This document shows positions 38,060 through 47,049 of a stretch of 64,000 nucleotides of DNA, in pieces. Both the position numbers and the translations under genes were made by a program. Under the pieces are notes generated by a model. The model was not told where the DNA came from, ran no database searches, and saw nothing but the letters and a program-made list of their open reading frames with translations. Source of the stretch: an uncultured Lachnospiraceae bacterium (GTDB taxonomy: Bacteria; Bacillota; Clostridia; Lachnospirales; Lachnospiraceae); NCBI GenBank assembly GCA_902778165.1, contig CACYWQ010000003.1:62001-126000 (forward strand), in the 5' to 3' direction. Every line of letters starts with the position of its first letter. The stretch's first letter is position 1.

Positions 38060-40432
38060 AAGATATTTACTCACTTTCTCATCAATGGCTTTGGCCGCGG
38101 TTTCGGCATCATATGCACCCATATAGTATGCATCCGTCTCCTGCGTGATAATGTCACTTATAGTCAAATCATCAAATGACAGTCTGTTGATTCCGTATAT
38201 ACTCTTAAGCAGTTTATCCGTTTCCTTCTTATCAAGAGGATGAAGATTCACATATTCCGATCCCACAAGATATGTGGGATCCTCCCAAGTATATTCATTT
38301 TCAGATGCGTAATTCTTATACTTTCCGCCAGCGTCTTTGATGGCCTTTCGCAGTCTTTTATCGGACGTTGGAAGGCCTAAATTTAACATATCAGCAACGT
38401 CTTTATCATAGAATTCCCTGACAAACTGCCATGCACCGTCCTTACCTATACTGTCTTCATATATAGCAAATGCATAATCAAACGCTATACTGCTTCCCAC
38501 ATCTGATGTGGTAGGAAATCCGACCATTGTCACATCTTCGCCGAATACACCGTCAAGCGCTTCAATATATCCGTCTATATCGTATAACGTCCTGATCTCA
38601 CACAGAGCTTTACCTTCTCTGTACGGCAGCGCATACGAATTATACGGATCTTCATGCTCCTGCCCGTCATATGAATAATCATATTCACTGGGATATTTGC
38701 CGGTATAAGACAACAACTTCACAAAATCCGTGGAATCAAAGTCACAGCTTAGATTCTCCCAATCAATATAATCATTACCGGTAGCATGAATTACACTATA
38801 CATGAGACTTTCATCGGTCACATCACTATACATATCTGCCCCGGTCCATCCGCATGTTGATAAGAAATCCGTTAGGCTGTAACCGAGTTTTTCTCCTACA
38901 TATGTACTCTTGGCAAATGCAGTATTAATCGTAAATCCGGGAGTGAACATCATAAGCTTGTCATTAACTGACATCGCTTCTATAACATTGGGTGCATAAT
39001 CATCGATGTTTACCGAAGGATCAGCCTCAATAAACATCTTCTGATCGGCAAATACTCCGTTATGCATATAGGCCATATACGGTACGGCATTAGTCACTAC
39101 CATAATATCGTGGGGTTTGCCGGATGCAATATCGGCATTCAGCATTTCAGCGCCCTTTCTGTAATCATACTCCAAACCTAAAGAAGCATAATCATGGACG
39201 AGAATCCTGTAATCATCATTGGTATTGTTAAAATCAATTACACGACCCATTACATCAGGAGACAGTCCGATACAGTCAAGGATAAGTTTCTGCCTTGTAT
39301 CAGTCGAAATATCATAGGGCTTAAATCTTGCTATTATATACGATTCAAGCACATCATCATAATAGAATCCGAGGATATTCTTATCAGGCAGCATCTTGAT
39401 ACAATACAGGCCGTAGAATAATCTGTCCGTAACCGGAGTCTTCATGACAGTCTCATATGTAAGATCCTCAAAGTTAAATGAATATACTCCGTTGTCGGAA
39501 CTTATCAGGGCGTCCGTACCGTATCCCTGGTTGATCGAATACTGACTGCATAATGCCAAGGGAGCAACACCAAGATCCTTACGACTTCTTGAATCTATAT
39601 TTATAACAGATATCTCATAGTCTTCATATCCGTACGAAAGCACCGCGACATCACCGTCTTCCATGGGATAAAAACTTCCGAAGGAATCTGCATCATCATA
39701 ATTGATCTTATTCTTGGTCTGTCCGTCTCCGCATTCCATGATGCCTTCATTCGTAAGTACCAACAGTCTGTCCTTAGCATCGATCGCGATATCCTTGACC
39801 ATGAAATCAAAGTCCGCATCCTCAAAAATCACGGAGTCAACAAGCTTACCCGTCTTATCGTATGCAACAAGCTCATATGCCGTGAAATATCCGTAGGAAT
39901 CATCATAATTCTGAATGGCATGTATGAAATACACATTACCCTTAGAATCAAGATTAAAGTCATAATAGCTGTCGCTGCTGTCATTATATGTAAGGAATCC
40001 GTCAACGGGATTGCCTTCATAGTCATAGTACTTAACCTCAAGCATCGTCGCATTGTCAGGATAACCCTCTGAATAGGTATCCGAATTGTATTCGGTATGA
40101 CCGTATACAATATAATCATCATTATATGCGACGGTTCCGTAATTAAGGCCCTCTACCAGTGCCTTGTCGAAACTGTATGTGTATTCATCATCATGGAAAT
40201 CCACTGGAGGAGTGTCAGCATGATCGGATTCAGGTTCCGCATCGGTTCCTGCCGCAGGGTTATCAGTTGTCTGCTCATCGGTTATCTCTTCGGATTCCGT
40301 TCCCTGCTTATTCTTACCGCAGCCCACAAGTAAAGACATAAGCATCATAAATGCCAATATTAATGCCATAAACATCCGAAACGAGTGCTTGTTGTTCTTC
40401 CCGTATTCGGCACGACTAAACATTCCCTTCAT
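38045..40432 (-). CDS. Large lipoprotein: propeller-like N-part fused to a solute-binding-protein-like C-part
   Basis: 795 residues. The signal ends in lipobox LLVGCG and is followed by an acidic linker. Residues about 80-400 contain repeated blocks (for example DSKGNVYFIHA, DAKDRLLVLTNEGI, NGVYSFNFEDLTYETV) that look like beta-propeller blades. Residues about 400-795 resemble an extracellular family 1 solute-binding protein (EMLNADIASGKPHDIMVV; the C-terminal AWQFVREFY...NLGLPTSDK is typical). No ABC permease genes are adjacent, so it may be an orphan binding or sensing lipoprotein. The SD AAAGGGAG precedes the ATG. Propeller assignment is inference. Confidence 0.8.
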   Translation of the reverse strand: MKGMFSRAEYGKNNKHSFRMFMALILAFMMLMSLLVGCGKNKQGTESEEITDEQTTDNPAAGTDAEPESDHADTPPVDFHDDEYTYSFDKALVEGLNYGTVAYNDDYIVYGHTEYNSDTYSEGYPDNATMLEVKYYDYEGNPVDGFLTYNDSSDSYYDFNLDSKGNVYFIHAIQNYDDSYGYFTAYELVAYDKTGKLVDSVIFEDADFDFMVKDIAIDAKDRLLVLTNEGIMECGDGQTKNKINYDDADSFGSFYPMEDGDVAVLSYGYEDYEISVINIDSRSRKDLGVAPLALCSQYSINQGYGTDALISSDNGVYSFNFEDLTYETVMKTPVTDRLFYGLYCIKMLPDKNILGFYYDDVLESYIIARFKPYDISTDTRQKLILDCIGLSPDVMGRVIDFNNTNDDYRILVHDYASLGLEYDYRKGAEMLNADIASGKPHDIMVVTNAVPYMAYMHNGVFADQKMFIEADPSVNIDDYAPNVIEAMSVNDKLMMFTPGFTINTAFAKSTYVGEKLGYSLTDFLSTCGWTGADMYSDVTDESLMYSVIHATGNDYIDWENLSCDFDSTDFVKLLSYTGKYPSEYDYSYDGQEHEDPYNSYALPYREGKALCEIRTLYDIDGYIEALDGVFGEDVTMVGFPTTSDVGSSIAFDYAFAIYEDSIGKDGAWQFVREFYDKDVADMLNLGLPTSDKRLRKAIKDAGGKYKNYASENEYTWEDPTYLVGSEYVNLHPLDKKETDKLLKSIYGINRLSFDDLTISDIITQETDAYYMGAYDAETAAKAIDEKVSKYLEGLK

Positions 40433-40481
40433 ATTATCTCCCTTTTACACATGTATAAAAATCAAATTATGATTATATATA

Positions 40482-41087
40482 TCACTCGTTATTCCCGGCA
40501 GTCTCTTCAAGCATCTCGTCTATAAGAGCGTATACCTCTTCTCTTCCGGCCTTGGTCTGTGATGAGAACGGTATAAGTATATCTTCGGGATTAAGCTTAA
40601 GAGTCTTCTTAATCACATCAACACAGCCTTTGACCTCACTTCTTTTGAGTTTATCAAGCTTGGTGGCAATGATTATCGGTCTGAAACCACTTGATACGAT
40701 CCAATCATACATCTCTATATCATTAGCCCCCGGCTTATGTCTTATATCTATAAGCAGAAATACCAACTTAAGCTGTTTGGACTTATTAAGGTATCTCTCT
40801 ATCATCTTGCCCCATTTGGCCTTAACCTCGACACTTGCCGTGGCGTAGCCGTAACCCGGAAGATCCACAAGATAGAGCGCATCATTGATATTATAGAAGT
40901 TAATCGTCTGGGTCTTACCCGGACTTGAACTGATTCTGGCATAAGACTTGCGATTCATTATGGCATTAATAAGTGAGGACTTACCCACATTACTCTTGCC
41001 TGCAAATGCTATCTCCGGATACTTATTATCCGGTAGTTTGCTTGTTATTCCGCATACTGTCTCAAGATTGACCGATTTAATAACCAT
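40482..41087 (-). CDS. engB: Ribosome biogenesis GTPase EngB (YsxC/YihA)
   Basis: Essential-type GTPase for 50S subunit assembly. G1 is AGKSNVGKSSLINA, G3 DLPGYG, G4 ATKLDKL. 201 residues is family length. The SD GAGG lies before the ATG. It is last in the tig-clpP-clpX-lon-engB cluster, and its neighbourhood with lon is conserved in Bacillota. Confidence 0.96.
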   Translation of the reverse strand: MVIKSVNLETVCGITSKLPDNKYPEIAFAGKSNVGKSSLINAIMNRKSYARISSSPGKTQTINFYNINDALYLVDLPGYGYATASVEVKAKWGKMIERYLNKSKQLKLVFLLIDIRHKPGANDIEMYDWIVSSGFRPIIIATKLDKLKRSEVKGCVDVIKKTLKLNPEDILIPFSSQTKAGREEVYALIDEMLEETAGNNE

Positions 41088-41108
41088 ATATCCTCACATA
41101 TCCGTAAT

Positions 41109-43499
41109 CTAGATATCCATAGCCTGGTATATCACTTCATCCATATCGGACACGAATATAATATCCATACCACCTAATATCTCTTCCGAGAGTTCGGTAA
41201 CATCCTTCTCATTCTCCGATGGCACTAATACCTTGCGTATTCCCGCAGTCTTGGCAGCAAGTAACTTCTCCTTAAGTCCGCCTATGGCAAGCACCTTACC
41301 TCTTAGGGTAATCTCTCCCGTCATTGCGACTTTGCAGAATACTTTCTTATTAAGAACCGCCGATAATATGGCTGTAGCCATTGTGATTCCGGCGCTGGGA
41401 CCGTCCTTGGGAACCGCTCCTTCCGGAATATGTATATGGAAGTCATTATCCTTAAATATCGCCTGGTCAATATGGTATTTATCGCCCACCGAACGCACAT
41501 AACTCATAGCAATCTCGGCTGACTCCTTCATTACGTCTCCCATTTGGCCCGTTAGCTTAATCTCTCCCTTACCGGGCATTATACCCACTTCAATCTGAAG
41601 GGTATCTCCTCCTACGGCAGTCCATGCAAGACCTCTTACTATTCCTACCTCATCCTTCTTATTAGCCATATAGAGGCTGTATTTACGTTTGCCTAAGAAT
41701 TCATCAAGATTACGTGTTCCTACACTTATCTTACCATCCTTAACAGTTCGCCCCGCTTGCTTAGTGCCTTTGCTTAAAGATGACTTAGTCGCAGTCTTTT
41801 TATCTTTAGACTGTATCTGCTCAAGCCTTATTCTTGCGCATTTGCGGCATATTTCTCCAAGTTTACGCTCAAGTTCTCTGACTCCGGCTTCTCTGGTGTA
41901 ATAGCGGATTATGTCCTTAACAGCGCCGTCCGTTATCACAAGTTCCTTCTTAGTCATTCCGTTGGCCTCATACTGCTTGGCCATAAGATGTTCTTTGGCT
42001 ATGTGGAATTTCTCATTCTGGGTATAGCCGGACACTTCGATAAGTTCCATTCTGTCAAGCAGAGGGCGCGGAATATTGCTCGTATCGTTGGCCGTTGCTA
42101 TAAACAGCACATCCGATAAATCTATGGGCAATTCAACATAATGATCCCTGAAAGCCTTATTCTGATCGGGGTCAAGCACCTCTAAAAGTGCCGAGAAAGT
42201 ATCGCCCTTATAGTCATTGCTGACCTTGTCTATCTCATCAAGTAACATAAGCGGATTCTTAACCCCCGCATGCCTTAGACCAGTGGCTATACGGCCCGGC
42301 ATGGCGCCGACATATGTACGTCTGTGACCTCTTATCTCAGCCTCATCTCTGACACCGCCCAAACTTACTCTGATATATTCTTTGTTAAGGGCGCGCGCAA
42401 TGCTCTTGGCAACCGATGTCTTACCGGTTCCGGGAGGTCCCACAAGGCACATGATGGGGCTGCGGCCCTTATCTGTCATGGCACGTACGGCTAAGAATTC
42501 AAGGACCCTTTCCTTGACCTTATCAAGACCGTAGTGGTCCGCATCAAGTATCTCTGCCGCATGCTTAAGATTCTTATCATCCTCTGATACATGGTCCCAG
42601 GGAAGTTCAAGCAGGGTCTCTATGTATGCCCTCTGCACATATCCCTCCTGGCTTGATTCCGATATATTGTCAAATCGGCGGATCTCCTTGCGGATCTTGT
42701 TCTTAATATCATCCGAAGCCTCTAACTCATCGACTTTCTTAAGGAAGAGTTCGCTGTCGGTGTATTCCTCACCTTTGGACAATTCCTTGCGTATAAATGC
42801 CATCTGCTCACGCAGAATATATTCTCGCTGATTCTTATTGACTCTGCTCTGGATATCCTGATTAAGCTTATAGTGTATTCCCGCTATATTGGTCTCCTGG
42901 CAGAGAATCGTAGAGAGTAACTCGTATCTCTCAGCTGTTGACTCGGCTTCAAGGATGGCCTGCTTCTTATCAAAAGATAAGGGGATATTCATGGCGATCC
43001 TGTTAACGATCTCACCCAAGTTCATCGCAGGATCTATCTGTGAATTAAGAGTCTGGCTGATCTTGGGATGATACTCAAGATATCCGCCCAACATCTCTAC
43101 CATCGTACGGAATGCCGCTTCCTCATATTCCGTATCGGAACTTATGTGTCCGTCATCCTCAACTATGGGAGTTATATCACCTTCGGCATATATTCCCTGC
43201 GCCTTGACACTTACCATGGAATTGAGTCTGGCACGGCTTATACCCTCAGCCAGTACCCGCATGGTATTATTGGGAAGCTTGGTGATCTGTCTGACCTGTA
43301 TGATGGTTCCGACCTCATACAATCCTTCTATACCCGGTGTCTCTTCGGTCATGACACGCTGAGTAACGGCGAATAATCTTCCGCCGCTTTTCATTGCCAC
43401 TCTCACAGCCGCGATTGACGGCTTACGGTTTAAGTCAAAATGAATGACCATTCCCGGGAATATTGTAAGACCCTTTAGTGCAACAACAGGTATGTTCAC
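41109..43499 (-). CDS. lon: ATP-dependent protease Lon
   Basis: AAA+ serine protease for misfolded and regulatory proteins. An N-terminal LON substrate domain is followed by Walker A VGPPGTGKTSVAKS. The Ser-Lys dyad is Ser702 in PKDGPSAGI and Lys745 in GGLKEKLLAA. 796 residues. A Lys/Ser/Thr-rich insertion (near ATKSSLSKGTKQAGRTV) sits between the AAA+ and protease domains and is unusual in length and composition. The start is GTG at 43499, with GGAGG six bases upstream. Confidence 0.96.
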   Translation of the reverse strand: MNIPVVALKGLTIFPGMVIHFDLNRKPSIAAVRVAMKSGGRLFAVTQRVMTEETPGIEGLYEVGTIIQVRQITKLPNNTMRVLAEGISRARLNSMVSVKAQGIYAEGDITPIVEDDGHISSDTEYEEAAFRTMVEMLGGYLEYHPKISQTLNSQIDPAMNLGEIVNRIAMNIPLSFDKKQAILEAESTAERYELLSTILCQETNIAGIHYKLNQDIQSRVNKNQREYILREQMAFIRKELSKGEEYTDSELFLKKVDELEASDDIKNKIRKEIRRFDNISESSQEGYVQRAYIETLLELPWDHVSEDDKNLKHAAEILDADHYGLDKVKERVLEFLAVRAMTDKGRSPIMCLVGPPGTGKTSVAKSIARALNKEYIRVSLGGVRDEAEIRGHRRTYVGAMPGRIATGLRHAGVKNPLMLLDEIDKVSNDYKGDTFSALLEVLDPDQNKAFRDHYVELPIDLSDVLFIATANDTSNIPRPLLDRMELIEVSGYTQNEKFHIAKEHLMAKQYEANGMTKKELVITDGAVKDIIRYYTREAGVRELERKLGEICRKCARIRLEQIQSKDKKTATKSSLSKGTKQAGRTVKDGKISVGTRNLDEFLGKRKYSLYMANKKDEVGIVRGLAWTAVGGDTLQIEVGIMPGKGEIKLTGQMGDVMKESAEIAMSYVRSVGDKYHIDQAIFKDNDFHIHIPEGAVPKDGPSAGITMATAILSAVLNKKVFCKVAMTGEITLRGKVLAIGGLKEKLLAAKTAGIRKVLVPSENEKDVTELSEEILGGMDIIFVSDMDEVIYQAMDI

Positions 43500-43521
43500 T
43501 GATAACCTCCGTATTAATTTA

Positions 43522-43542
43522 CAGCCGCCATAAAGGCGGCTG
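43522..43542 (-). terminator. Hairpin between clpX and lon
   Basis: CAGCCGCC/GGCGGCTG with a five-base loop, followed on the minus strand by TAAATTAAT rather than a solid T-run. Likely partial termination or an mRNA end-protecting structure within the protease operon. Confidence 0.5.
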
Positions 43543-43546
43543 ATTG

Positions 43547-44800
43547 TTAGTTCCTATGTACTTCGGGCTTCTGTCCGTCCGTAACCGATGCTTTGGTGAT
43601 CACGCATTTATTAATGCTTTCATCCGATGGAATCTCGTACATCACATCCATCATTATCTTCTCCATGATGGTACGTAATCCTCTCGCTCCGGTCTTCTGT
43701 TCAAACGCCTCATCCGCTATGGCCTCAATGGCGTCATCCGTAAATTCAAGCTTAACACCGTCGAATCCGAACAGTTTCTTGTATTGCTTGATAAGCGCGT
43801 TCTTGGGCTCTTTGAGTATCTTAACAAGGGAATCCTTATCAAGGCCCTCAAGCGATACCCTGATAGGCACACGACCTACAAATTCAGGTATAAGACCGAA
43901 CTTGATAAGATCCGGAGTGGATACATGACTTAATACCTCTCCGATATCGCTGCCCGACTTCTTGCCAAGCTCCGCATTAAATCCGATGGACTTGCGGTTA
44001 AGTCTCTCCTCTATTATCTTATCTAATCCGTCAAATGCTCCGCCGCAGATGAATAAGATATTGGAAGTATCTATCTGTATCAGTTCCTGATGAGGATGCT
44101 TACGTCCGCCTTGAGGAGGAACCGAAGCCTGCGTACCCTCAACTATCTTAAGAAGCGCCTGCTGTACGCCTTCTCCCGATACATCTCTGGTGATTGATAC
44201 ATTCTCACTCTTCTTCGTAATCTTATCTATCTCATCTATATAGATAATACCGTATTCAGCTCTGTCCACATCATAATCGGCCGCCTGAATAAGCTTAAGC
44301 AGGATATTCTCAACATCCTCGCCGACATAACCGGCTTCCGTAAGTGTTGTGGCATCCGCTATAGCAAAAGGCACATTGATTATACGTGCAAGGGTCTGTG
44401 CAAGATATGTCTTACCGCTTCCGGTAGGACCCATCATGATAATATTGCTCTTCTGAAGCTCTACATCATCATCATCGTCCTTGCCTACGCTTAATACTCT
44501 CTTGTAATGGTTGTATACAGCCACCGAAAGAATCTTCTTGGCCTCTTCCTGACCGATTACGTACTCATCTAAGAACTCTTTGATCTGTACAGGCTTAAGC
44601 AAATTAATATCCTTGGATATATCGCTGTTCTGCTCTTCCTTCGTATCTCCGAATTCTTCTTCCAATATATCACTGCATATGCCGATACACTCGTCACATA
44701 TGTATATATTGTTGGGGCCGGCTATTAACTTAAGTACCTCATTCTGACTCTTACCGCAGAAGGAGCAACATATTTCGCCTGATCCCTGATTATTTCTCAT
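43547..44800 (-). CDS. clpX: ATP-dependent Clp protease ATP-binding subunit ClpX
   Basis: AAA+ unfoldase partner of ClpP. The N-terminal zinc domain has Cys12, Cys15, Cys35 and Cys38 (CSFC and CDEC). Walker A is GPTGSGKT (124-131), and an IGF loop (NRKSIGF) docks ClpP. 417 residues from the ATG at 44800. The longer frame starts ten codons earlier inside clpP without a ribosome-binding site; GAGG lies nine bases before the chosen ATG. The gene overlaps the clpP 3' end by 11 bases, so the two subunits are translationally coupled. Confidence 0.96.
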   Translation of the reverse strand: MRNNQGSGEICCSFCGKSQNEVLKLIAGPNNIYICDECIGICSDILEEEFGDTKEEQNSDISKDINLLKPVQIKEFLDEYVIGQEEAKKILSVAVYNHYKRVLSVGKDDDDDVELQKSNIIMMGPTGSGKTYLAQTLARIINVPFAIADATTLTEAGYVGEDVENILLKLIQAADYDVDRAEYGIIYIDEIDKITKKSENVSITRDVSGEGVQQALLKIVEGTQASVPPQGGRKHPHQELIQIDTSNILFICGGAFDGLDKIIEERLNRKSIGFNAELGKKSGSDIGEVLSHVSTPDLIKFGLIPEFVGRVPIRVSLEGLDKDSLVKILKEPKNALIKQYKKLFGFDGVKLEFTDDAIEAIADEAFEQKTGARGLRTIMEKIMMDVMYEIPSDESINKCVITKASVTDGQKPEVHRN

Positions 44801-45395
44801 CTTTACCAACCTCGGCCCTGCTTGATACAACCGAATCGATAAGACCGTATTCCTTGGCCTCTTCGGCGTTCTTCCAGTTATCTCTCTCAGTATCTGCAGC
44901 TACAGTCTCATAATCCTGACCGGTATTGGCAGCGAGTATTCTGTTAAGTTTCTCCTTGGTTCTTAAGATATGCTCTGCAGTAATCTGAATCTCCGTAGCC
45001 TGTCCCTGAGCACCGCCGCTGGGCTGGTGTATCATTATCTCGGCATTGGGAAGTGCAAATCTCTTGCCCTTGGCACCGCCGGCAAGTAAGAATGCACCCA
45101 TGCTGGCTGCCATACCTATGCATATTGTGGATACGTCACACTTGATATACTGCATCGTATCATATATAGCCATTCCGGCAGTCACTGAACCTCCGGGACT
45201 GTTGATGTAGAGATTGATATCCTTATCCGGATCCTCTGCCTCAAGAAAAAGAAGCTGGGCAACTATGGTTGCGGCATTATCCTCTCTTACATCCTCTCCC
45301 AAGAAGATTATTCTGTCCTTAAGTAATCTTGAATAAATATCATATGAGCGCTCACCTCTGGAAGTCTGCTCTATGACGTAAGGTATCAGACTCAT
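44790..45395 (-). CDS. clpP: ATP-dependent Clp protease proteolytic subunit
   Basis: Serine peptidase forming the double-ring chamber used by ClpX and ClpC. The catalytic triad Ser98 (GMAASMGAF), His123 (IMIHQP) and Asp172 is intact at the canonical positions. 201 residues. The SD AAGGAAAA overlaps the end of tig, whose stop is three bases upstream. Its 3' end overlaps clpX. Confidence 0.97.
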   Translation of the reverse strand: MSLIPYVIEQTSRGERSYDIYSRLLKDRIIFLGEDVREDNAATIVAQLLFLEAEDPDKDINLYINSPGGSVTAGMAIYDTMQYIKCDVSTICIGMAASMGAFLLAGGAKGKRFALPNAEIMIHQPSGGAQGQATEIQITAEHILRTKEKLNRILAANTGQDYETVAADTERDNWKNAEEAKEYGLIDSVVSSRAEVGKDEK

Positions 45396-45398
45396 TAA

Positions 45399-46688
45399 TT
45401 ATTTTCCTTCCTTAGCATTCTCTGTTACAAATTCAACAGCCTTGGATACGGCGATATCCTCAAGCAGCTGCTTCTTACCTTCTTCGCCGATCATCTCTAC
45501 GACCTTATCCTTCTCCATCTTATAGCTCTCTGCAAGCTTATCGACTTCCTTATCAAAGTCCTCATCAGTAGCTGTAAGATTCTCAGCCTTGGCAACAGCC
45601 TCAAGTACAAGTCTTGACTGGATACGATCCATAGCCTGAGGAGCAACCTGCTCCATCATCTGCTCAGCCGTCATACCTGTAAACTGCATATACTGACTGA
45701 AGTTAAGACCCTGTGACTGGATTCTCTCAGCGAACTCTTCAAGCATCTGTCTCTTCTGAGTCTCGATCATTGCCTCAGGGATATCCATCTTGGCGTCTTC
45801 TATAATAGCCTTAATAACAGCATCTTCCTTGGCATTCTTAGCCTCAGCCTGCTTCTTATCTTCAAGGTTCTTACGTACGTCAGCCTTGTACTCATCAAGT
45901 GTATCGAATTCAGATACTTCTGAAGCAAACTCATCATCAAGATCGGGTAACTGCTTCTCCTTGATCTCCTTAACAGTACACTTAAATACGGCTGCCTTAC
46001 CCTTAAGCTCTTCAGCCTGATAATCCTCGGGGAATGTAACATTAACTTCACACTCTGTACCGATCTCCTTACCGATAAGCTGATCTTCAAATCCGGGAAT
46101 GAACTGACCTGAACCGATTGTAAGGGGGTAATTCTCACCCTTGCCGCCGTTAAATGCAACACCGTCTACGAAACCTTCGAAATCAAGAATGATATCATCC
46201 TTATCCTTAACAGGTCTGTCTGTAACGGCGATGCTTCTTGCATTACGCTCTCTCTCTTCTTCTACTGCCTTATCTACATCTTCATCGGATACGGCAGTAT
46301 CGATCTTCTCAACCTTAACACCCTTATACTTGCCAAGTGTAACTTCCGGCTTAAGAGCAACCTCAGCCGAGAATATGAAAGGCTTACCTGCCTCTAACTG
46401 AACAACATCGATCTTGGGTGTTGAAACGATATCCTCACCACACTCCTCGTAGGCCTTATCATATGCATCGGGAATAACTTCATTAGCTGCATCCTCGAAG
46501 AATATTTCCTTGCCGTACATCTTCTCTATCATGGCCTTGGGAGCCTTACCCTTACGGAATCCGGGTATTGTTATCTTATTCTTCTGCTTCTGATATGCTT
46601 TCTCACAAGCTGCTGCAAAATCGGCCTCCGCTACCTCTATAATAAGCTTGGCCATGCCACCGTCTAATTTCTCTACCTTAACACTCAT
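45399..46688 (-). CDS. tig: Trigger factor
   Basis: Ribosome-associated folding chaperone and prolyl isomerase. The ribosome-docking signature is PGFRKGKAP (about 43-51), followed by an FKBP-like PPIase domain (DDIILDFEGFVDG) and a helical C-terminal chaperone domain. 429 residues. The SD AAGGAG precedes the ATG. It heads the tig-clpP-clpX-lon-engB cluster; an extended -10 promoter lies about 95 bases upstream. Confidence 0.97.
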   Translation of the reverse strand: MSVKVEKLDGGMAKLIIEVAEADFAAACEKAYQKQKNKITIPGFRKGKAPKAMIEKMYGKEIFFEDAANEVIPDAYDKAYEECGEDIVSTPKIDVVQLEAGKPFIFSAEVALKPEVTLGKYKGVKVEKIDTAVSDEDVDKAVEEERERNARSIAVTDRPVKDKDDIILDFEGFVDGVAFNGGKGENYPLTIGSGQFIPGFEDQLIGKEIGTECEVNVTFPEDYQAEELKGKAAVFKCTVKEIKEKQLPDLDDEFASEVSEFDTLDEYKADVRKNLEDKKQAEAKNAKEDAVIKAIIEDAKMDIPEAMIETQKRQMLEEFAERIQSQGLNFSQYMQFTGMTAEQMMEQVAPQAMDRIQSRLVLEAVAKAENLTATDEDFDKEVDKLAESYKMEKDKVVEMIGEEGKKQLLEDIAVSKAVEFVTENAKEGK

Positions 46689-46783
46689 TAATTCTACTCC
46701 TTATATGTGTATTTATATCACTTACGATACGTTATCTGTTGCGGAATCCGTGCTTTTCGCCATTTTTCCACAGTCAATTTGGT

Positions 46784-46789
46784 ATTATA
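46784..46789 (-). promoter_or_regulatory. Extended -10 element of the tig promoter
   Basis: Minus-strand TATGCTATAAT contains a TGn extension and a consensus -10. The -35 region is poor, as is often tolerated with extended -10 promoters. Confidence 0.55.
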
Positions 46790-46834
46790 GCATAAAAGCC
46801 CTTAGAATGCCATAGTTTTCGCTATTTTTTGGCA

Positions 46835-46879
46835 TTTTTACGGAAGCATTGCCGTTTTTTGTTGTTACTTCCGTAAAAA
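46835..46879. repeat. 12-bp inverted repeat between tig and malQ promoters
   Basis: TTTTTACGGAAG (46835-46846) and CTTCCGTAAAAA (46868-46879) are perfect inverted repeats around 21 bases containing GCCGTTTTTT. The position between two divergent promoters makes a terminator unlikely. An operator or a DNA-bending/cruciform site is possible. The rest of the 361-base gap (46689-47049) holds the tig extended -10, a TATAAT at 46924-46929 facing malQ without a clear -35, and the tandem repeat at 46991. Confidence 0.6.
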
Positions 46880-46990
46880 TGTCCATTGTGGAAACTGCAC
46901 AAAAATAGTTTAGTAAATTTTAGTATAATGACGAAATTCGGTCAAATGCCCCGGAACCACTTGCATATAGCGCTTTGCGGGACTATCATC

Positions 46991-47026
46991 ATATACAGAT
47001 AACTATTAATATACAGATAACTATTA
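46991..47026 (+). repeat. Perfect 18-base tandem duplication upstream of malQ
   Basis: ATATACAGATAACTATTA occurs twice head to tail, 23 bases before the malQ start codon and next to its SD. It may be a replication-slippage duplication or a tandem binding site in the leader. Confidence 0.85.
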
Positions 47027-47049
47027 TCCGTATCATGGGAGATAAACAT

